64,000 bases of DNA from Granulicella sp. 5B5 (GCF_014083945.1 NZ_CP046444.1:434001-498000), one strand, 5' to 3'; positions 42,093 through 50,731 are shown, numbered from the stretch's first letter. A program made the numbers and translations. The notes: generated by a model not told the origin, from the letters alone.

Positions 42093-42479
42093 ATGCCCGC
42101 AACGCTTCTGCTTATCGACGATAACGCCATCCAAGCCGCCACACGCCAGACCATCCTCAAGCGGGCCGGCTACTTCGTCATCGTCACCCTCAGCCCTGAG
42201 CGCGCACTCGCCCAGCTCTCCAGCGGCGAGCTTCCCGCACCCGTCGATCTCATCATCACCGACCACATCATGCCCGGCATGAACGGCGTGGCCTTCATCA
42301 CCGCCGCCCGCCCCATCGTCCCAAACATCCCTGTGCTCGTCATCAGCGGCATGGCCGAGGCCGAGGACGAATACGACGGCCTCGATATCCACTTCCGCCT
42401 CAAGCCGCTGCTGCCCGACGATCTCCTCTTCACCGTGCAATCGCTCATCGCCGCGCCGGTAAACGTCTCCGCAAACTGA
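42093..42479 (+). CDS. Stand-alone response regulator receiver domain
   Basis: A 128-residue CheY-like protein. Acidic pocket LLIDDNA (Asp9, Asp10), phosphoacceptor Asp in LIITDHIMPGMNG (near 55), Ser in VLVISGMAE and the conserved Lys in HFRLKPL (near 103) are present, so it should be phosphorylated. There is no output domain and no histidine kinase next to it. It sits between the divergent Ser/Thr kinase and ccmF. Confidence 0.88.
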   Translation: MPATLLLIDDNAIQAATRQTILKRAGYFVIVTLSPERALAQLSSGELPAPVDLIITDHIMPGMNGVAFITAARPIVPNIPVLVISGMAEAEDEYDGLDIHFRLKPLLPDDLLFTVQSLIAAPVNVSAN

Positions 42480-42571
42480 CCGAACCCGCCGAAGATCGCA
42501 CGACGCAGCGCGCTCCCACACACGCTCCGCCCATAGTTTGAGAGAATGGTAGGCGAAGGAAGCCGCCACCC

Positions 42572-44725
42572 ATGTCTCATCCCATGCCGTCGCTCGGTAG
42601 CTTTTCGCTATTGCTGGCGCTCGTCCTCTGCGCCTACTCGCTGGTCATCGGCACCATCTCGCTGTGGGCGATGGCCTACAACCGCCCGCTCGCGGTCGCG
42701 CCCGACCACCTTCGCGAGACCGCCCGCCGCGCCGGCATCGCCAGCTTCTTCGCCGTCGCCTGCGCCACCTTCGCGCTCGTCTGGGCCTTCGCCACCGACG
42801 ACTTCTCCGTCGACTACGTCCTTCACCACTCCAGCAAAGCACTCTTCTGGGGCTACAAGTTCTCCACCCTCTGGTCCGGCCAGGAAGGCTCGCTGCTCCT
42901 CTGGAGCTTCCTGCTCGCCACCTACGCCTTCGTCCTCCGCCTGCGCCATAAGAACGACATCACGCTTTACGCCTACGCTTCCACCATCCTCGCCGGCATC
43001 CAGGTCTTCTTCCTCCTGCTGCTCGTCGTCGCCGCGCCGCCCTTCGCCATCGTCCCCGGCGGCATCGCTCCGGCCGACGGCTTCGGCCTCAACCCGCTCC
43101 TTCAGTACCCCGAGATGGCCATCCATCCGCCGATGCTCTACCTCGGCTACGTCGGCTTCTCGGTCCCCTTCGCCTTCGCCCTCGGCGCCCTGATGATGCG
43201 CTACCCCGGTGAAAAGTGGATCGCCATCACCCGCCGCTGGACCATGGTCACCTGGCTCTTCCTCACCTGCGGCATCATGCTCGGCATGCACTGGGCCTAC
43301 GCCGTGCTCGGCTGGGGAGGCTACTGGGGATGGGACCCGGTCGAAAACGCCTCGCTGATGCCCTGGCTCGGCGGCACCGCCTTCCTGCACTCCGTCATGA
43401 TGCAGGAAAAACGCGGCATGATGAAGCGCTGGAACGTCTGGCTTATCTTCGTCACCTTCATGCTCACCATCCTCGGCACGCTGCTCACGCGCTCCGGCCT
43501 GGTCAGTTCCGTCCATGCCTTCGCGCAGAGCAGCATCGGCAACTGGTTTACCGCCTTCCTACTCATCACCTTCTGCATCTGCCTGTTCACCTTCTTCCGC
43601 CAGAACGACCACCTCAAGTCCGAGAACCAGCTTGAGTCCATCGTCAGCCGCGAGTCCAGCTTCCTCTTCAACAACCTCGTTCTGCTCGCCGCCTGCTTCA
43701 CCGTGCTCTACGGCACACTGCTCCCCGTGCTCTCCGAGTTCTTCACCGGCGCCAAGATCACCGTCGGCGGCCCCTACTACGACAAGGTGATGGTGCCCAT
43801 CGGCCTCTTCCTGCTCTTCCTCACCGGAGTAGGCCCCCTGCTCGCCTGGCGCTCCACCACGCTCCGCACCATCCGCCGCAACTTCGTCCTGCCCTGCATC
43901 GCCGTCATCGTCACCGCCATCGCCCTCATGGCTGCGGGCGTTCATCCCTGGCAGCACGACGACCCCACCGGCAGCATCTACGCCCTCGTCTGCTACTCCA
44001 TCGGCGCGGGCGTCATCACCGCCATCGCCTCCGAGTTCCTCCGCGGCGCCGGCGTCGTCCGCACCCAGACCGGCAAGAGCCTCATCGGCTCCTCGCTACT
44101 GCTCACCCGCCGCAACACCCGCCGCTACGGCGGCTACATGATCCACTTCGGTATCGTGGTGCTCTTCATCGGTCTCGCCGGCGCGGCCTTCAACCAGTCC
44201 AAAGAGCTTGAAATGAGCTTCGGCGACTCCGTCCAGCTCAACGGCTACAAGCTGGTCTGCAACAGCTTCTCGCAGGACTCCAACAAGGAGTACGACACCG
44301 ACTTCGCCCTCATCGACGTCTTCAAGGGCAACTCGAAGATTACCCGCCTAACTCCAGAACGCCGCGTCTACTTCCCCGACACGGACCACGCGCAGGTCTC
44401 TACCGTCGTCGCCATCCACTCCACCCTCGCCGCCGACCTCTACGTCGTCTTCGAGGGCCGCAACGCCGACTCGGGCAAACCCATCATCAAGATCTTCGTC
44501 AATCCACTCGTGAATTGGATCTGGATCGGCGTCCTCATCGTCATCTTCGGCACCGCCGTCGCTCTCGTCCCACCGCTGCAACCAGCCACCCGCCGCGTCG
44601 AAGCCCCCGCTCCAGCCAATACCTTAGGAACGGGCAATCCACTGGGTGCCCCATCTTCGCCGCCGATTTTGGCGGCTAAGGTGGGCGGCATCACCCCAGC
44701 CGTCCCCGGAGCCCCCAATGCTTAA
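42572..44725 (+). CDS. ccmF: Cytochrome c heme lyase subunit CcmF
   Basis: A 717-residue polytopic membrane protein (about 15 helices) that ligates heme to apocytochrome c in system I maturation. The heme-handling WWD motif is clear: WGGYWGWDPVENASLMPWL (near 249). Other marks are GYVGFSVPFAFALGALMMRY, YGTLLPVLSEFFTG and the periplasmic histidines. A Pro-rich tail ends the protein. GAAGGAAG lies ~12 nt before the ATG. The stop overlaps the ccmH start by 8 nt. Other ccm genes (ccmE, ccmG, ccmABC) are not in the window. Confidence 0.92.
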   Translation: MSHPMPSLGSFSLLLALVLCAYSLVIGTISLWAMAYNRPLAVAPDHLRETARRAGIASFFAVACATFALVWAFATDDFSVDYVLHHSSKALFWGYKFSTLWSGQEGSLLLWSFLLATYAFVLRLRHKNDITLYAYASTILAGIQVFFLLLLVVAAPPFAIVPGGIAPADGFGLNPLLQYPEMAIHPPMLYLGYVGFSVPFAFALGALMMRYPGEKWIAITRRWTMVTWLFLTCGIMLGMHWAYAVLGWGGYWGWDPVENASLMPWLGGTAFLHSVMMQEKRGMMKRWNVWLIFVTFMLTILGTLLTRSGLVSSVHAFAQSSIGNWFTAFLLITFCICLFTFFRQNDHLKSENQLESIVSRESSFLFNNLVLLAACFTVLYGTLLPVLSEFFTGAKITVGGPYYDKVMVPIGLFLLFLTGVGPLLAWRSTTLRTIRRNFVLPCIAVIVTAIALMAAGVHPWQHDDPTGSIYALVCYSIGAGVITAIASEFLRGAGVVRTQTGKSLIGSSLLLTRRNTRRYGGYMIHFGIVVLFIGLAGAAFNQSKELEMSFGDSVQLNGYKLVCNSFSQDSNKEYDTDFALIDVFKGNSKITRLTPERRVYFPDTDHAQVSTVVAIHSTLAADLYVVFEGRNADSGKPIIKIFVNPLVNWIWIGVLIVIFGTAVALVPPLQPATRRVEAPAPANTLGTGNPLGAPSSPPILAAKVGGITPAVPGAPNA

Positions 44726-45182
44726 GCGCTCCATCCACATCCTCCTTCTCCTCACCGTCGCCTTCAGCATGCTCGGCGCAGGCTCGCCCGACACCCGCTT
44801 CCGTGAACTCGGCGGCAAGATGATGTGTACCTGCGGCTGCGCCCAGATGCTTCTGGAGTGCAACCACGTCGGCTGCCCCGACTCCCCGCACCTCATCGCC
44901 GAGCTGCATCAGCAGATCGCCGCCGGCATGACCAACGCCGGCATCCTCACCTGGTTCGCAGACAAGTACGGCCCCACCGTCCTCGCCGCGCCGCTGCGCG
45001 ACAACCTCTTCGACCGCACCACATGGTACATCCCCGGCGCAGTCCTGCTGCTCGGCATCCTCGGCGTCATCCTGCTAGTCCGCTACTGGAAGTCACGCCA
45101 GCCCGCCCCGATAGCCCCACTCCCCCACACCCCCTCCAACGACGCTCTCCGCGACCGCATCCGCAACGAAACCGAGTATTGA
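44718..45182 (+). CDS. ccmH: Cytochrome c maturation protein CcmH (thiol oxidoreductase)
   Basis: A 154-residue protein with an N-terminal membrane segment (SIHILLLLTVAFSMLGAG). The CcmH domain has the redox motif in KMMCTCGCAQMLLECNHVGC, where CTCGC replaces the common LRCxxCQ. A second membrane helix (WYIPGAVLLLGILGVILLVRYW) near the C-terminus completes the usual layout. It keeps the CXXCH of apocytochrome reduced for CcmF. Start ATG 44718 is inside the ccmF end; the frame is open further upstream but only as a shadow. Ends next to a heptamer repeat. Confidence 0.9.
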   Translation: MLKRSIHILLLLTVAFSMLGAGSPDTRFRELGGKMMCTCGCAQMLLECNHVGCPDSPHLIAELHQQIAAGMTNAGILTWFADKYGPTVLAAPLRDNLFDRTTWYIPGAVLLLGILGVILLVRYWKSRQPAPIAPLPHTPSNDALRDRIRNETEY

Positions 45183-45205
45183 GAGGTAGCACGCAGGAGG
45201 TTTTT

Positions 45206-45223
45206 ACTACTCCCTACTCCCTG
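45206..45223. repeat. CTACTCC heptamer repeat (copy 3)
   Basis: Short copy, two and a half units, between the convergent ccmH and TPR-protein genes. Confidence 0.65.
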
Positions 45224-45228
45224 TCTTT

Positions 45229-46125
45229 CTACTTCATCTCGCCAATCGCCTTCTGCGCGGCCTTCTTCGTCTTCGGCACCGGGTCCAGCGTCAACGTCTT
45301 CTTGTACTCCGCCAGCGCCTCATCCAGCTTGCCCAGCTTCCGGGCCGCATCGGCCAACGCCAGGTGGGCATCCGGATCGTCTCCAGCCGACGCCACCGCA
45401 TCCGCCGCCCGCAGATACGCTCCACGGAAGTTGTTGTCGGCCATATAAAACCCAGCCACACTCAGGTCCTCAGCCTCACGCTCCGACGCCGTCTGCTCCT
45501 TCGGCTTCGGGACCACCTTGTGCGGCTTCTTGATCACCGTATCGTCATCCGCCAGCGGCCCCTTGTCGTCATCGCCCACCGGGGGCAGCCCACCAAACGC
45601 CCCACTCGAGCTCGAACTGCTTGAGGAGCTGCTGTCGCTGCCGCTCGTAGACTCCCCCGAACTCCCCGCATCCTTCAACGGCCCAGCGTTGCCACCCGTA
45701 GCATCCGGCGGCGCAACCGACCCATCTGGCTTCACCAGCGGCGTCTTGTCTTCTCCCGGAAACGGAAACGCCTGCGCCGGGTTACTGCTCCCCGCACCAC
45801 TCTGCGGAGCCCCCTGCACCTGCCCATTCCCCTGCTGAGGCTGCTGCCCCTGTCCCTGGTTCTGATTCGGCATTGCAGGCTGCGCTGGCGTCTCGCCCGG
45901 GAACGGAAACTGCTTCGCCGGGTCCGCCCCACCCGCCGGCGGTGCGGGAGTCTTCCGCTGCGGCGCCTGGTCCAGCCCACAATTCGGCACAAACACCTGC
46001 TTGCCGGTCGAGTCCGGCATATAACAACCACCCTGCGACGCCGGCTGCTGCGGGCTCTGCGCCCCAGCCACCGCCGCACATCCCATCACCACAGCCCATC
46101 GCACCGCTGTCCGCAAACGCTCCAT
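45229..46125 (-). CDS. Exported TPR-repeat hypothetical protein
   Basis: A 298-residue protein. N-terminal signal peptide MERLRTAVRWAVVMGCAAVA (cut after AGA), then GGCYMPDSTGKQVFVPNCG with two cysteines. A long Pro/Gln/Gly/Ser linker (residues ~45-185) contains an imperfect internal repeat (FPFPGETPAQP and FPFPGEDKTPL) and a run of serines. The C-terminal ~100 residues form two to three TPR-like helices (FYMADNNFRGAYLRAADAVA, HLALADAARKLGKLDEALAEYKK). The TTG at 46143 would extend it by six residues; ATG 46125 fits the signal peptide better. Probably periplasmic; function unknown. Confidence 0.65.
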   Translation of the reverse strand: MERLRTAVRWAVVMGCAAVAGAQSPQQPASQGGCYMPDSTGKQVFVPNCGLDQAPQRKTPAPPAGGADPAKQFPFPGETPAQPAMPNQNQGQGQQPQQGNGQVQGAPQSGAGSSNPAQAFPFPGEDKTPLVKPDGSVAPPDATGGNAGPLKDAGSSGESTSGSDSSSSSSSSSSGAFGGLPPVGDDDKGPLADDDTVIKKPHKVVPKPKEQTASEREAEDLSVAGFYMADNNFRGAYLRAADAVASAGDDPDAHLALADAARKLGKLDEALAEYKKTLTLDPVPKTKKAAQKAIGEMK

Positions 46126-46165
46126 ATCCCTATTAGACGACAACCCCGCGCGAAGGAGTAGTCCT

Positions 46166-46196
46166 CTACTCCCGATTCGCTACTCCCTACTCCCTG
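46166..46196. repeat. CTACTCC heptamer repeat (copy 4)
   Basis: Four degenerate units between two divergent genes, immediately before the -10 box of the SET-domain gene. Confidence 0.7.
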
Positions 46197-46206
46197 CCTC
46201 TCTTGC

Positions 46207-46212
46207 TATACT
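46207..46212 (+). promoter_or_regulatory. -10 box of the SET-domain gene (leaderless type)
   Basis: TATACT ends 7 nt before the ATG at 46220. Confidence 0.55.
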
Positions 46213-46219
46213 CCGGCCA

Positions 46220-46696
46220 ATGCCTCGTATCAAAGCCACATCCCCTCGCCTGCTCGTCCGCTCCTCCGCAATCCACGCCGCCGGCTGCTACACCCTGGAC
46301 CCCATCCCCCGCGGCCGCCGCTTCCTCGAGTACGACGGCGCCCGCATCACCAAATCGGCCGCCGACGAGCGCTACGCCGACCGCCCCGTCACCTACCTCT
46401 TCGGCTTCGGCGGCAAGGGAGACGTCATCGACGGCTTCGGCACCGCCATGTTCCTCAACCACTCCTGCGCCCCCAACTGCGAGACCGAGGAGCAGAACGG
46501 CCGCGTCTTCATCAAGGCCATCCGCAACATCTCCCCCGGCGAGGAGCTCCTCTACGAGTACAACCTCTACGACTCCGACGACGACACCGCCGACTGCTAC
46601 TGCGGCGCCCCCCACTGCCGCGGCACCATGTTCTCCGAAGATGAAGTCAAACGCCAGGCCCGCAAAAAGGCCCGCGTCGCGAAGAAAAGCAAGTAG
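46220..46696 (+). CDS. SET-domain protein-lysine methyltransferase-like protein
   Basis: A 158-residue SET protein. The domain starts VRSSAIHAAGCYTLDPIPRG and includes the SAM/catalytic motif FLNHSCAPNCETEEQNG (near 82), the GEELLYEYNL tyrosine motif and a post-SET cysteine cluster DCYCGAPHCRGTM. A Lys/Arg tail follows. All parts of a compact SET enzyme are present, so catalysis is likely; the substrate could be a ribosomal, chromosomal or other protein. It is followed closely by a zinc-ribbon gene. Confidence 0.88.
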   Translation: MPRIKATSPRLLVRSSAIHAAGCYTLDPIPRGRRFLEYDGARITKSAADERYADRPVTYLFGFGGKGDVIDGFGTAMFLNHSCAPNCETEEQNGRVFIKAIRNISPGEELLYEYNLYDSDDDTADCYCGAPHCRGTMFSEDEVKRQARKKARVAKKSK

Positions 46697-46719
46697 CCGT
46701 CCTTCCACACAGCAACGCG

Positions 46720-46725
46720 TAAAAT
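46720..46725 (+). promoter_or_regulatory. -10 box of the zinc-ribbon gene (leaderless type)
   Basis: TAAAAT ends 6 nt before the ATG at 46732, so this small gene seems to have its own start 36 bp after the SET gene. Confidence 0.55.
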
Positions 46726-46731
46726 AGCCTC

Positions 46732-46950
46732 ATGCCGTTCCCCATCAAAACCTGCATCCTCTGCGGCGAGGAGTTCGAGCTCAAGCCCGACAAGCCCGGC
46801 TACGCCAACCGCTGCCCCGAGTGCAGCGTGCCCGAGTCCAGCTCCACCTCCGCCGATCTGACCGAAGTCCTCGACCCTAAGTCCAAGCGCGAGGCCAACG
46901 AAGCCCGCCGCGAAGCCATGCGCAACATGCTCTACCGCAAAGACAGCTAG
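46732..46950 (+). CDS. Small zinc-ribbon protein
   Basis: A 72-residue protein with two CxxC pairs (CILCGEEF and CPECSV) separated by 16 residues, a classic zinc ribbon. It is followed by a charged helix (SKREANEARREAMRNMLYRK). No further domain. It may bind RNA, DNA or a protein partner; function unknown. It follows the SET gene on the same strand. Confidence 0.75.
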   Translation: MPFPIKTCILCGEEFELKPDKPGYANRCPECSVPESSSTSADLTEVLDPKSKREANEARREAMRNMLYRKDS

Positions 46951-46968
46951 AGCAAAGCTGCCAGCCAG

Positions 46969-47535
46969 CTAAACCTTCCACGCTGAGACCAGCGGCCCGC
47001 CCGCGCCCGTCACCGGGTCACTCTCCGGAAACCGCACCGACTTCATCCGCTCTACCGTCGCCGCATCGGGGGCCGTGCGGCAGATGTCCCAGTGCTCTCC
47101 CTCGGGATACGCCCCCACCACCAGAAAATCATCACTCGCATCCAACCGGCAGTGCCCCGTCCCGCACGGCAGCACGGCCACATCCCCTGCATGGACAGTC
47201 ACGGCGTGCCCGCCCTCGCCACCGATCATGATCTTCCCCCACCCCGCCGCAAACCCCAGCACCTCATGCGCAGTCGAGTGGTAATGATGAAAGTCGTACA
47301 CCCCATTGCGCCACTGCGGTGGCCACCCATGCCGCTCAAACGCGCCCTCCATCGCCGACGCCACATCCCCTGTCGCCGCAAACGCCCCGCGATACAGCAG
47401 CACCGGCAGGACCTCATTGTTCGGCATCCAGCCATTCCGCTTTAGCTGCAGCATCTCCGGCTGCACTGCGGCAGCAAACATCTTCCGAGTCCCCACGCCC
47501 ACCGCCAGCATCACTCCAAACTGTCGTCTGTCCAT
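46969..47535 (-). CDS. Cupin-domain protein
   Basis: A 188-residue protein starting MDRRQFGVMLAVGVGTRKMF, which resembles a degenerate export signal (Arg-Arg then hydrophobic). The cupin fold follows: HYHSTAHEVLGFAAGWGKIM gives the His ligands of motif 1, and DVAVLPCGTGHCRLDASDDF motif 2. Similar small cupins of this kind are often annotated as YjlB-like. GTG at 47550 is an alternative start. Substrate unknown. It ends 18 bp after the zinc-ribbon stop in a convergent arrangement. Confidence 0.75.
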   Translation of the reverse strand: MDRRQFGVMLAVGVGTRKMFAAAVQPEMLQLKRNGWMPNNEVLPVLLYRGAFAATGDVASAMEGAFERHGWPPQWRNGVYDFHHYHSTAHEVLGFAAGWGKIMIGGEGGHAVTVHAGDVAVLPCGTGHCRLDASDDFLVVGAYPEGEHWDICRTAPDAATVERMKSVRFPESDPVTGAGGPLVSAWKV

Positions 47536-47605
47536 AAAATCGTCACCCACTACTTTCGACGCTTCCGGCGACCCTCATGGCTACGCTGTGCACATTAAAA
47601 GCCAA

Positions 47606-47639
47606 AGGCCCGACCCGAAGTCATCCTCGAGTCAGGCCT
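47606..47639 (-). terminator. Intrinsic terminator of the small His-rich gene
   Basis: On the minus strand AGGCCTGACTCGA pairs with TCGGGTCGGGCCT (13 bp with two G-T pairs, 8-nt loop) and is followed by TTGGCTTTT. It lies 25 bp after the stop at 47665, which supports the small gene as a real transcription unit. Confidence 0.8.
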
Positions 47640-47664
47640 CAACCAAGTAGCTTCTACAAGATCT

Positions 47665-47817
47665 TTACTGCCAGCGGCAGTGACGGTGATGATGGCTGTA
47701 CCAGCAATGCCGGTGGCGATGTTGCGGTCCAACACGGACAACAACCTGGGCGTTCGCTGCAGGCACCAGCGGCGCGACGAACAACAGAGCGAGGAGTGCA
47801 AGCATATATTTCGTCAT
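47665..47817 (-). CDS. Small His/Cys-rich exported peptide
   Basis: A 50-codon gene too short for ordinary gene calling. The N-terminal 23 residues are a textbook signal peptide (MTKYMLALLALLFVAPLVPA then ANA). The mature part, about 27 residues, is QVVVRVGPQHRHRHCWYSHH then HRHCRWQ, with seven His, two Cys, two Trp and several Arg. No acidic residue is present. It has its own intrinsic terminator. His/Cys spacing (HRHC and HRHC) suggests metal binding (Cu, Ni or Zn) in the periplasm, but nothing fixes the role. No obvious Shine-Dalgarno. Confidence 0.7.
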   Translation of the reverse strand: MTKYMLALLALLFVAPLVPAANAQVVVRVGPQHRHRHCWYSHHHRHCRWQ

Positions 47818-48042
47818 ATCTGGTTATGATGCAGACTGTCGACCACTGCGTGTCATCACCGCGAAAATAGATTTCTCACGTACCATACAACCATTCCTTC
47901 ACGCCGCATTCACAAGAGTCCGCACGTGGAGACGTCCAATCGTCACCGCCGATCAACAGAAAGCTCTGCTCACCACGCTGCAACAGCAGCAACAAGCCGA
48001 CGGCGGCCTCCTCCACACCCCACGGCGATACAATCAAACTCG
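47818..48042. other. Divergent region before dnaX
   Basis: 225 bp between the His-rich peptide gene and dnaX. The dnaX frame is open through its right half (from 47926) but encodes a non-conserved Ser/His/Arg-rich stretch, and another frame encodes a Gln-rich stretch; neither looks like a gene. A dnaX -10 box is at 48029. Confidence 0.4.
48029..48034 (+). promoter_or_regulatory. -10 box of dnaX
   Basis: TACAAT ends 8 nt before the ATG at 48043. The gap CAAACTCG has no ribosome-binding site. Confidence 0.5.
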
Positions 48043-50019
48043 ATGGCCGCCTACCAAGTCCTCGCCCGCAAATACCGCCCGCTCAGCTTCTCGGACGTCA
48101 TCGGGCAGGACCACGTCACCCGCACGCTCCTCAACGCCCTCGCGCAGGGCCGCATCGCTCACGGCTACATCTTCTCCGGCCACCGCGGCATCGGCAAGAC
48201 CACCATCGCCCGCATCCTGGCCTCGGCGCTCAACTGCCGCAACGTCATCGGCTCGCCCGAACGTCCAACGCCTGAGCCCTGCAACCAGTGCGACTCCTGC
48301 CTCGAGATCCGCCAGGGCAACGCCGTCGACGTCATCGAGATCGACGCCGCCACCAACCGCGGCATCGACGAGATCCGCGAGCTCCGCGACGCAGCCCGCT
48401 ATCGCCCCTCCCGCGACAAGTACAAGATCTACATCCTCGACGAGGCGCACCAGATCACCGACGCCGCCTTCAACGCGCTGCTCAAGACCCTCGAAGAACC
48501 ACCCGACCACATCGTCTTCATGATGGCCACCACGCAGCCCGAAGACATCCCGCAGACCATCCGCTCGCGCTGCCAGCACTTCAGCTTCCACGCCGTCAAG
48601 CTCGACGACATCGTCGGCCAGCTCCGCTCCATCGCCACCGCCGAAAACATCGTCGCCGACGACGCCACCCTCTCGCTGCTCGCCGAAGCCGGTGACGGCT
48701 CCATGCGCGACGCCCTCTCCATCATGGACCAGGCCATCGCCAGCGCACCGGTAGTCGACGGCCGCCCCGTCCTCGCCGCCGACCAGGTCCGCGAGCTCAT
48801 GGGCACCATCTCCAACGTCGTCTACGAGCAGGTGCTCGAAGCCGTCCACGCCAACAACTCCGCCGACGTCATCAGCATCCTTGGCCGCCTGCTCGACGCT
48901 GGCAACGGAGCTCCGCAGCTCGCGCGCCAGTTCGTCCGCTACCTGCGCAACTGCGTCGTCGCCAAGATCACCCACTTCACTCCCGGCGCGGACGCCACCG
49001 GCATCGCCGCCGATCTGCTCCAGATCTCCCCCGAAGAACGCCAGCGCGCCGCCCGCACCGCGGCCCTCTTCACCGAAGAAGAGCTCTCGCGCTTCCTCAG
49101 CATCATGCTCCGCACCTTCGACGAGCTCGGCTACCGGCAGGAACAGCGCTTCCACCTCGAGCTTGGCCTCCTCAAGCTCGTCCACGTCCAGCGCCTCGTC
49201 CCCGTCGAAGAGCTCCTCTCGCAGCTCGGCGCAAAACCCACCAACACCCCAACGACGAAGCCTTCCCCCATCAGCGCCCCGCGCGAATCCGTCGCCAGCG
49301 CACCCTTCACTCCATCCGCACGGACAGCAACAACTGCATCTCCCTTCGCAGCCGACGCCTCGCGCAAGACCCCCGTCGCCTCCGTAGCGCCTACACCGAT
49401 CGAGCCCAAGCAGCCCACCACCAACGGCTCCATGGCCCTCGCACCCGACCCCATCGCGCCCACTCCCAGCAGCGGCCCGCAGCTCGTCGTCCCGTCCATC
49501 GCTGCCGTAGCTGAACCCGCCGCCACTCAACCAGCGATCAACGAACCTCCTACCCAGGAAGTGTCATCTCGACCGGAGGCGCAAAGCGCCGCAGTGGAGA
49601 GACCTGCGGTTGGGACCACCGACGCTACCGACCTCACCGCACTCCAGCACACGCTCTCCACCGCACTCGCCGCGGTCAAAGGCCAAACCTCCGCCTCCGA
49701 GCAGATCGAAGACGCCACGCTCGTCCTCAACGGCAACACCCTCGAAATCCAGACCACGCTCTCGAAGACCATGCTCCCCGTCGTCCTCAACACCGAAGCC
49801 GAGCGCATCCTCAAGACCACGCTGCGTTCCACCGCTTACGCGCACCTCACCCTCAAGCTCATCCCCGGCGCACCCACAGCAGTCACTAAACCCAAATCCC
49901 CACGCGCCGCAGCATCAGGCTCCGCCGCGGACCTCGCGCAAAAACACCCGCTAGTCCAACAAGCCATCGACCTCTTCTCCGCCGAGATCAGCAACATCAT
50001 CGACCTCCGCGATAAATAA
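48043..50019 (+). CDS. dnaX: DNA polymerase III subunit gamma/tau
   Basis: A 658-residue clamp-loader ATPase. Start AYQVLARKYRPLSFSDVIGQ, Walker A GHRGIGKTTIARILA (near 45), the zinc module with four cysteines (LNCRN ... CNQCDSCLEI), Walker B YKIYILDEAHQITDAAFNAL, sensor 1 FMMATTQPEDIPQTIRSRCQ and the SRC arginine finger, and the collar domain to about 380. A long Pro/Thr/Ala-rich linker (~400-560) and a C-terminal domain follow. The frame is open upstream, but ATG 48043 gives the conserved N-terminus. No slippery A-run for a programmed gamma frameshift was seen. It lies 42 bp ahead of recR. Confidence 0.95.
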   Translation: MAAYQVLARKYRPLSFSDVIGQDHVTRTLLNALAQGRIAHGYIFSGHRGIGKTTIARILASALNCRNVIGSPERPTPEPCNQCDSCLEIRQGNAVDVIEIDAATNRGIDEIRELRDAARYRPSRDKYKIYILDEAHQITDAAFNALLKTLEEPPDHIVFMMATTQPEDIPQTIRSRCQHFSFHAVKLDDIVGQLRSIATAENIVADDATLSLLAEAGDGSMRDALSIMDQAIASAPVVDGRPVLAADQVRELMGTISNVVYEQVLEAVHANNSADVISILGRLLDAGNGAPQLARQFVRYLRNCVVAKITHFTPGADATGIAADLLQISPEERQRAARTAALFTEEELSRFLSIMLRTFDELGYRQEQRFHLELGLLKLVHVQRLVPVEELLSQLGAKPTNTPTTKPSPISAPRESVASAPFTPSARTATTASPFAADASRKTPVASVAPTPIEPKQPTTNGSMALAPDPIAPTPSSGPQLVVPSIAAVAEPAATQPAINEPPTQEVSSRPEAQSAAVERPAVGTTDATDLTALQHTLSTALAAVKGQTSASEQIEDATLVLNGNTLEIQTTLSKTMLPVVLNTEAERILKTTLRSTAYAHLTLKLIPGAPTAVTKPKSPRAAASGSAADLAQKHPLVQQAIDLFSAEISNIIDLRDK

Positions 50020-50026
50020 CGCCTTT

Positions 50027-50057
50027 CTACTCCCTATTCCCTACTCACTACTCCCTG
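50027..50057. repeat. CTACTCC heptamer repeat (copy 5)
   Basis: Four units that fill the 42-bp gap between dnaX and recR, where many bacteria have the ybaB gene. Confidence 0.75.
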
Positions 50058-50061
50058 CCCT

Positions 50062-50691
50062 ATGCAACGCTTCGCCGAACCCATGGCCCGGCTCATCGAC
50101 GAGCTCCGCAAGCTGCCCGGAGTCGGCACCAAGTCTGCGCAGCGCTACGCCTTCCACATCCTCCGCGCCTCCGACGCCGACGCCAACGCGCTCGCCACCG
50201 CCATCCACGCGCTCAAGCAGCACCTTCGCCTCTGCTCGCTCTGCAACAACATCACCGACGTCGACCCCTGCCACTACTGCACCAACCCCGCACGCAACCA
50301 GCACGTCATCTGCGTCGTCGAAGAGCCCACCAACATCGCGGCCATCGAAAAGACCCGTAGCTACAACGGCCTTTACCACGTCCTCCACGGCACGCTCTCG
50401 CCGGTCAACGGCATCGGCCCCGACCAGCTCCGCCTTACCAACCTCTGGCCACGCCTCTCCAAGCTCGCTGACGCCGACAACACCACCGCCGAGCTCGGCG
50501 AACTCATCCTCGCCGACTCCCCCACCGTCGAAGGCGAAGCCACCGCACGCTATCTCGCCGACGAAGCCCACCGCCGCTTCCCGACGCTGCGCATCACCCG
50601 CATCGCCACCGGCGTCCCCGCTGGCTCTGACATCGAATACGCCGACGAGGTCACCATGACCCGCGCCCTCGAAGGCCGCCGCTCGCTCTAG
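50062..50691 (+). CDS. recR: Recombination mediator protein RecR
   Basis: A 209-residue protein of normal size that loads RecA with RecO at gaps. Helix-hairpin-helix LPGVGTKSAQRYAFHIL (near 16), zinc finger CSLCNNITDVDPCHYC (near 56), Toprim motif VICVVEEPTNIAAIEKT with the acidic Glu pair, and the end EYADEVTMTRALEGRR are all intact. It follows dnaX on the same strand with only a repeat between, so co-transcription is likely. Confidence 0.95.
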   Translation: MQRFAEPMARLIDELRKLPGVGTKSAQRYAFHILRASDADANALATAIHALKQHLRLCSLCNNITDVDPCHYCTNPARNQHVICVVEEPTNIAAIEKTRSYNGLYHVLHGTLSPVNGIGPDQLRLTNLWPRLSKLADADNTTAELGELILADSPTVEGEATARYLADEAHRRFPTLRITRIATGVPAGSDIEYADEVTMTRALEGRRSL

Positions 50692-50731
50692 CACCCACAG
50701 CGCACCATCCAACTTCGCAAAAGGACACACC

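Noticed and set aside
47926-48042. N-terminal extension of dnaX, or a small Gln-rich gene in another frame
   Set aside because: The conserved DnaX start is at 48043 and a TACAAT box lies between. The Gln-rich frame has no start, signal or ribosome-binding site.
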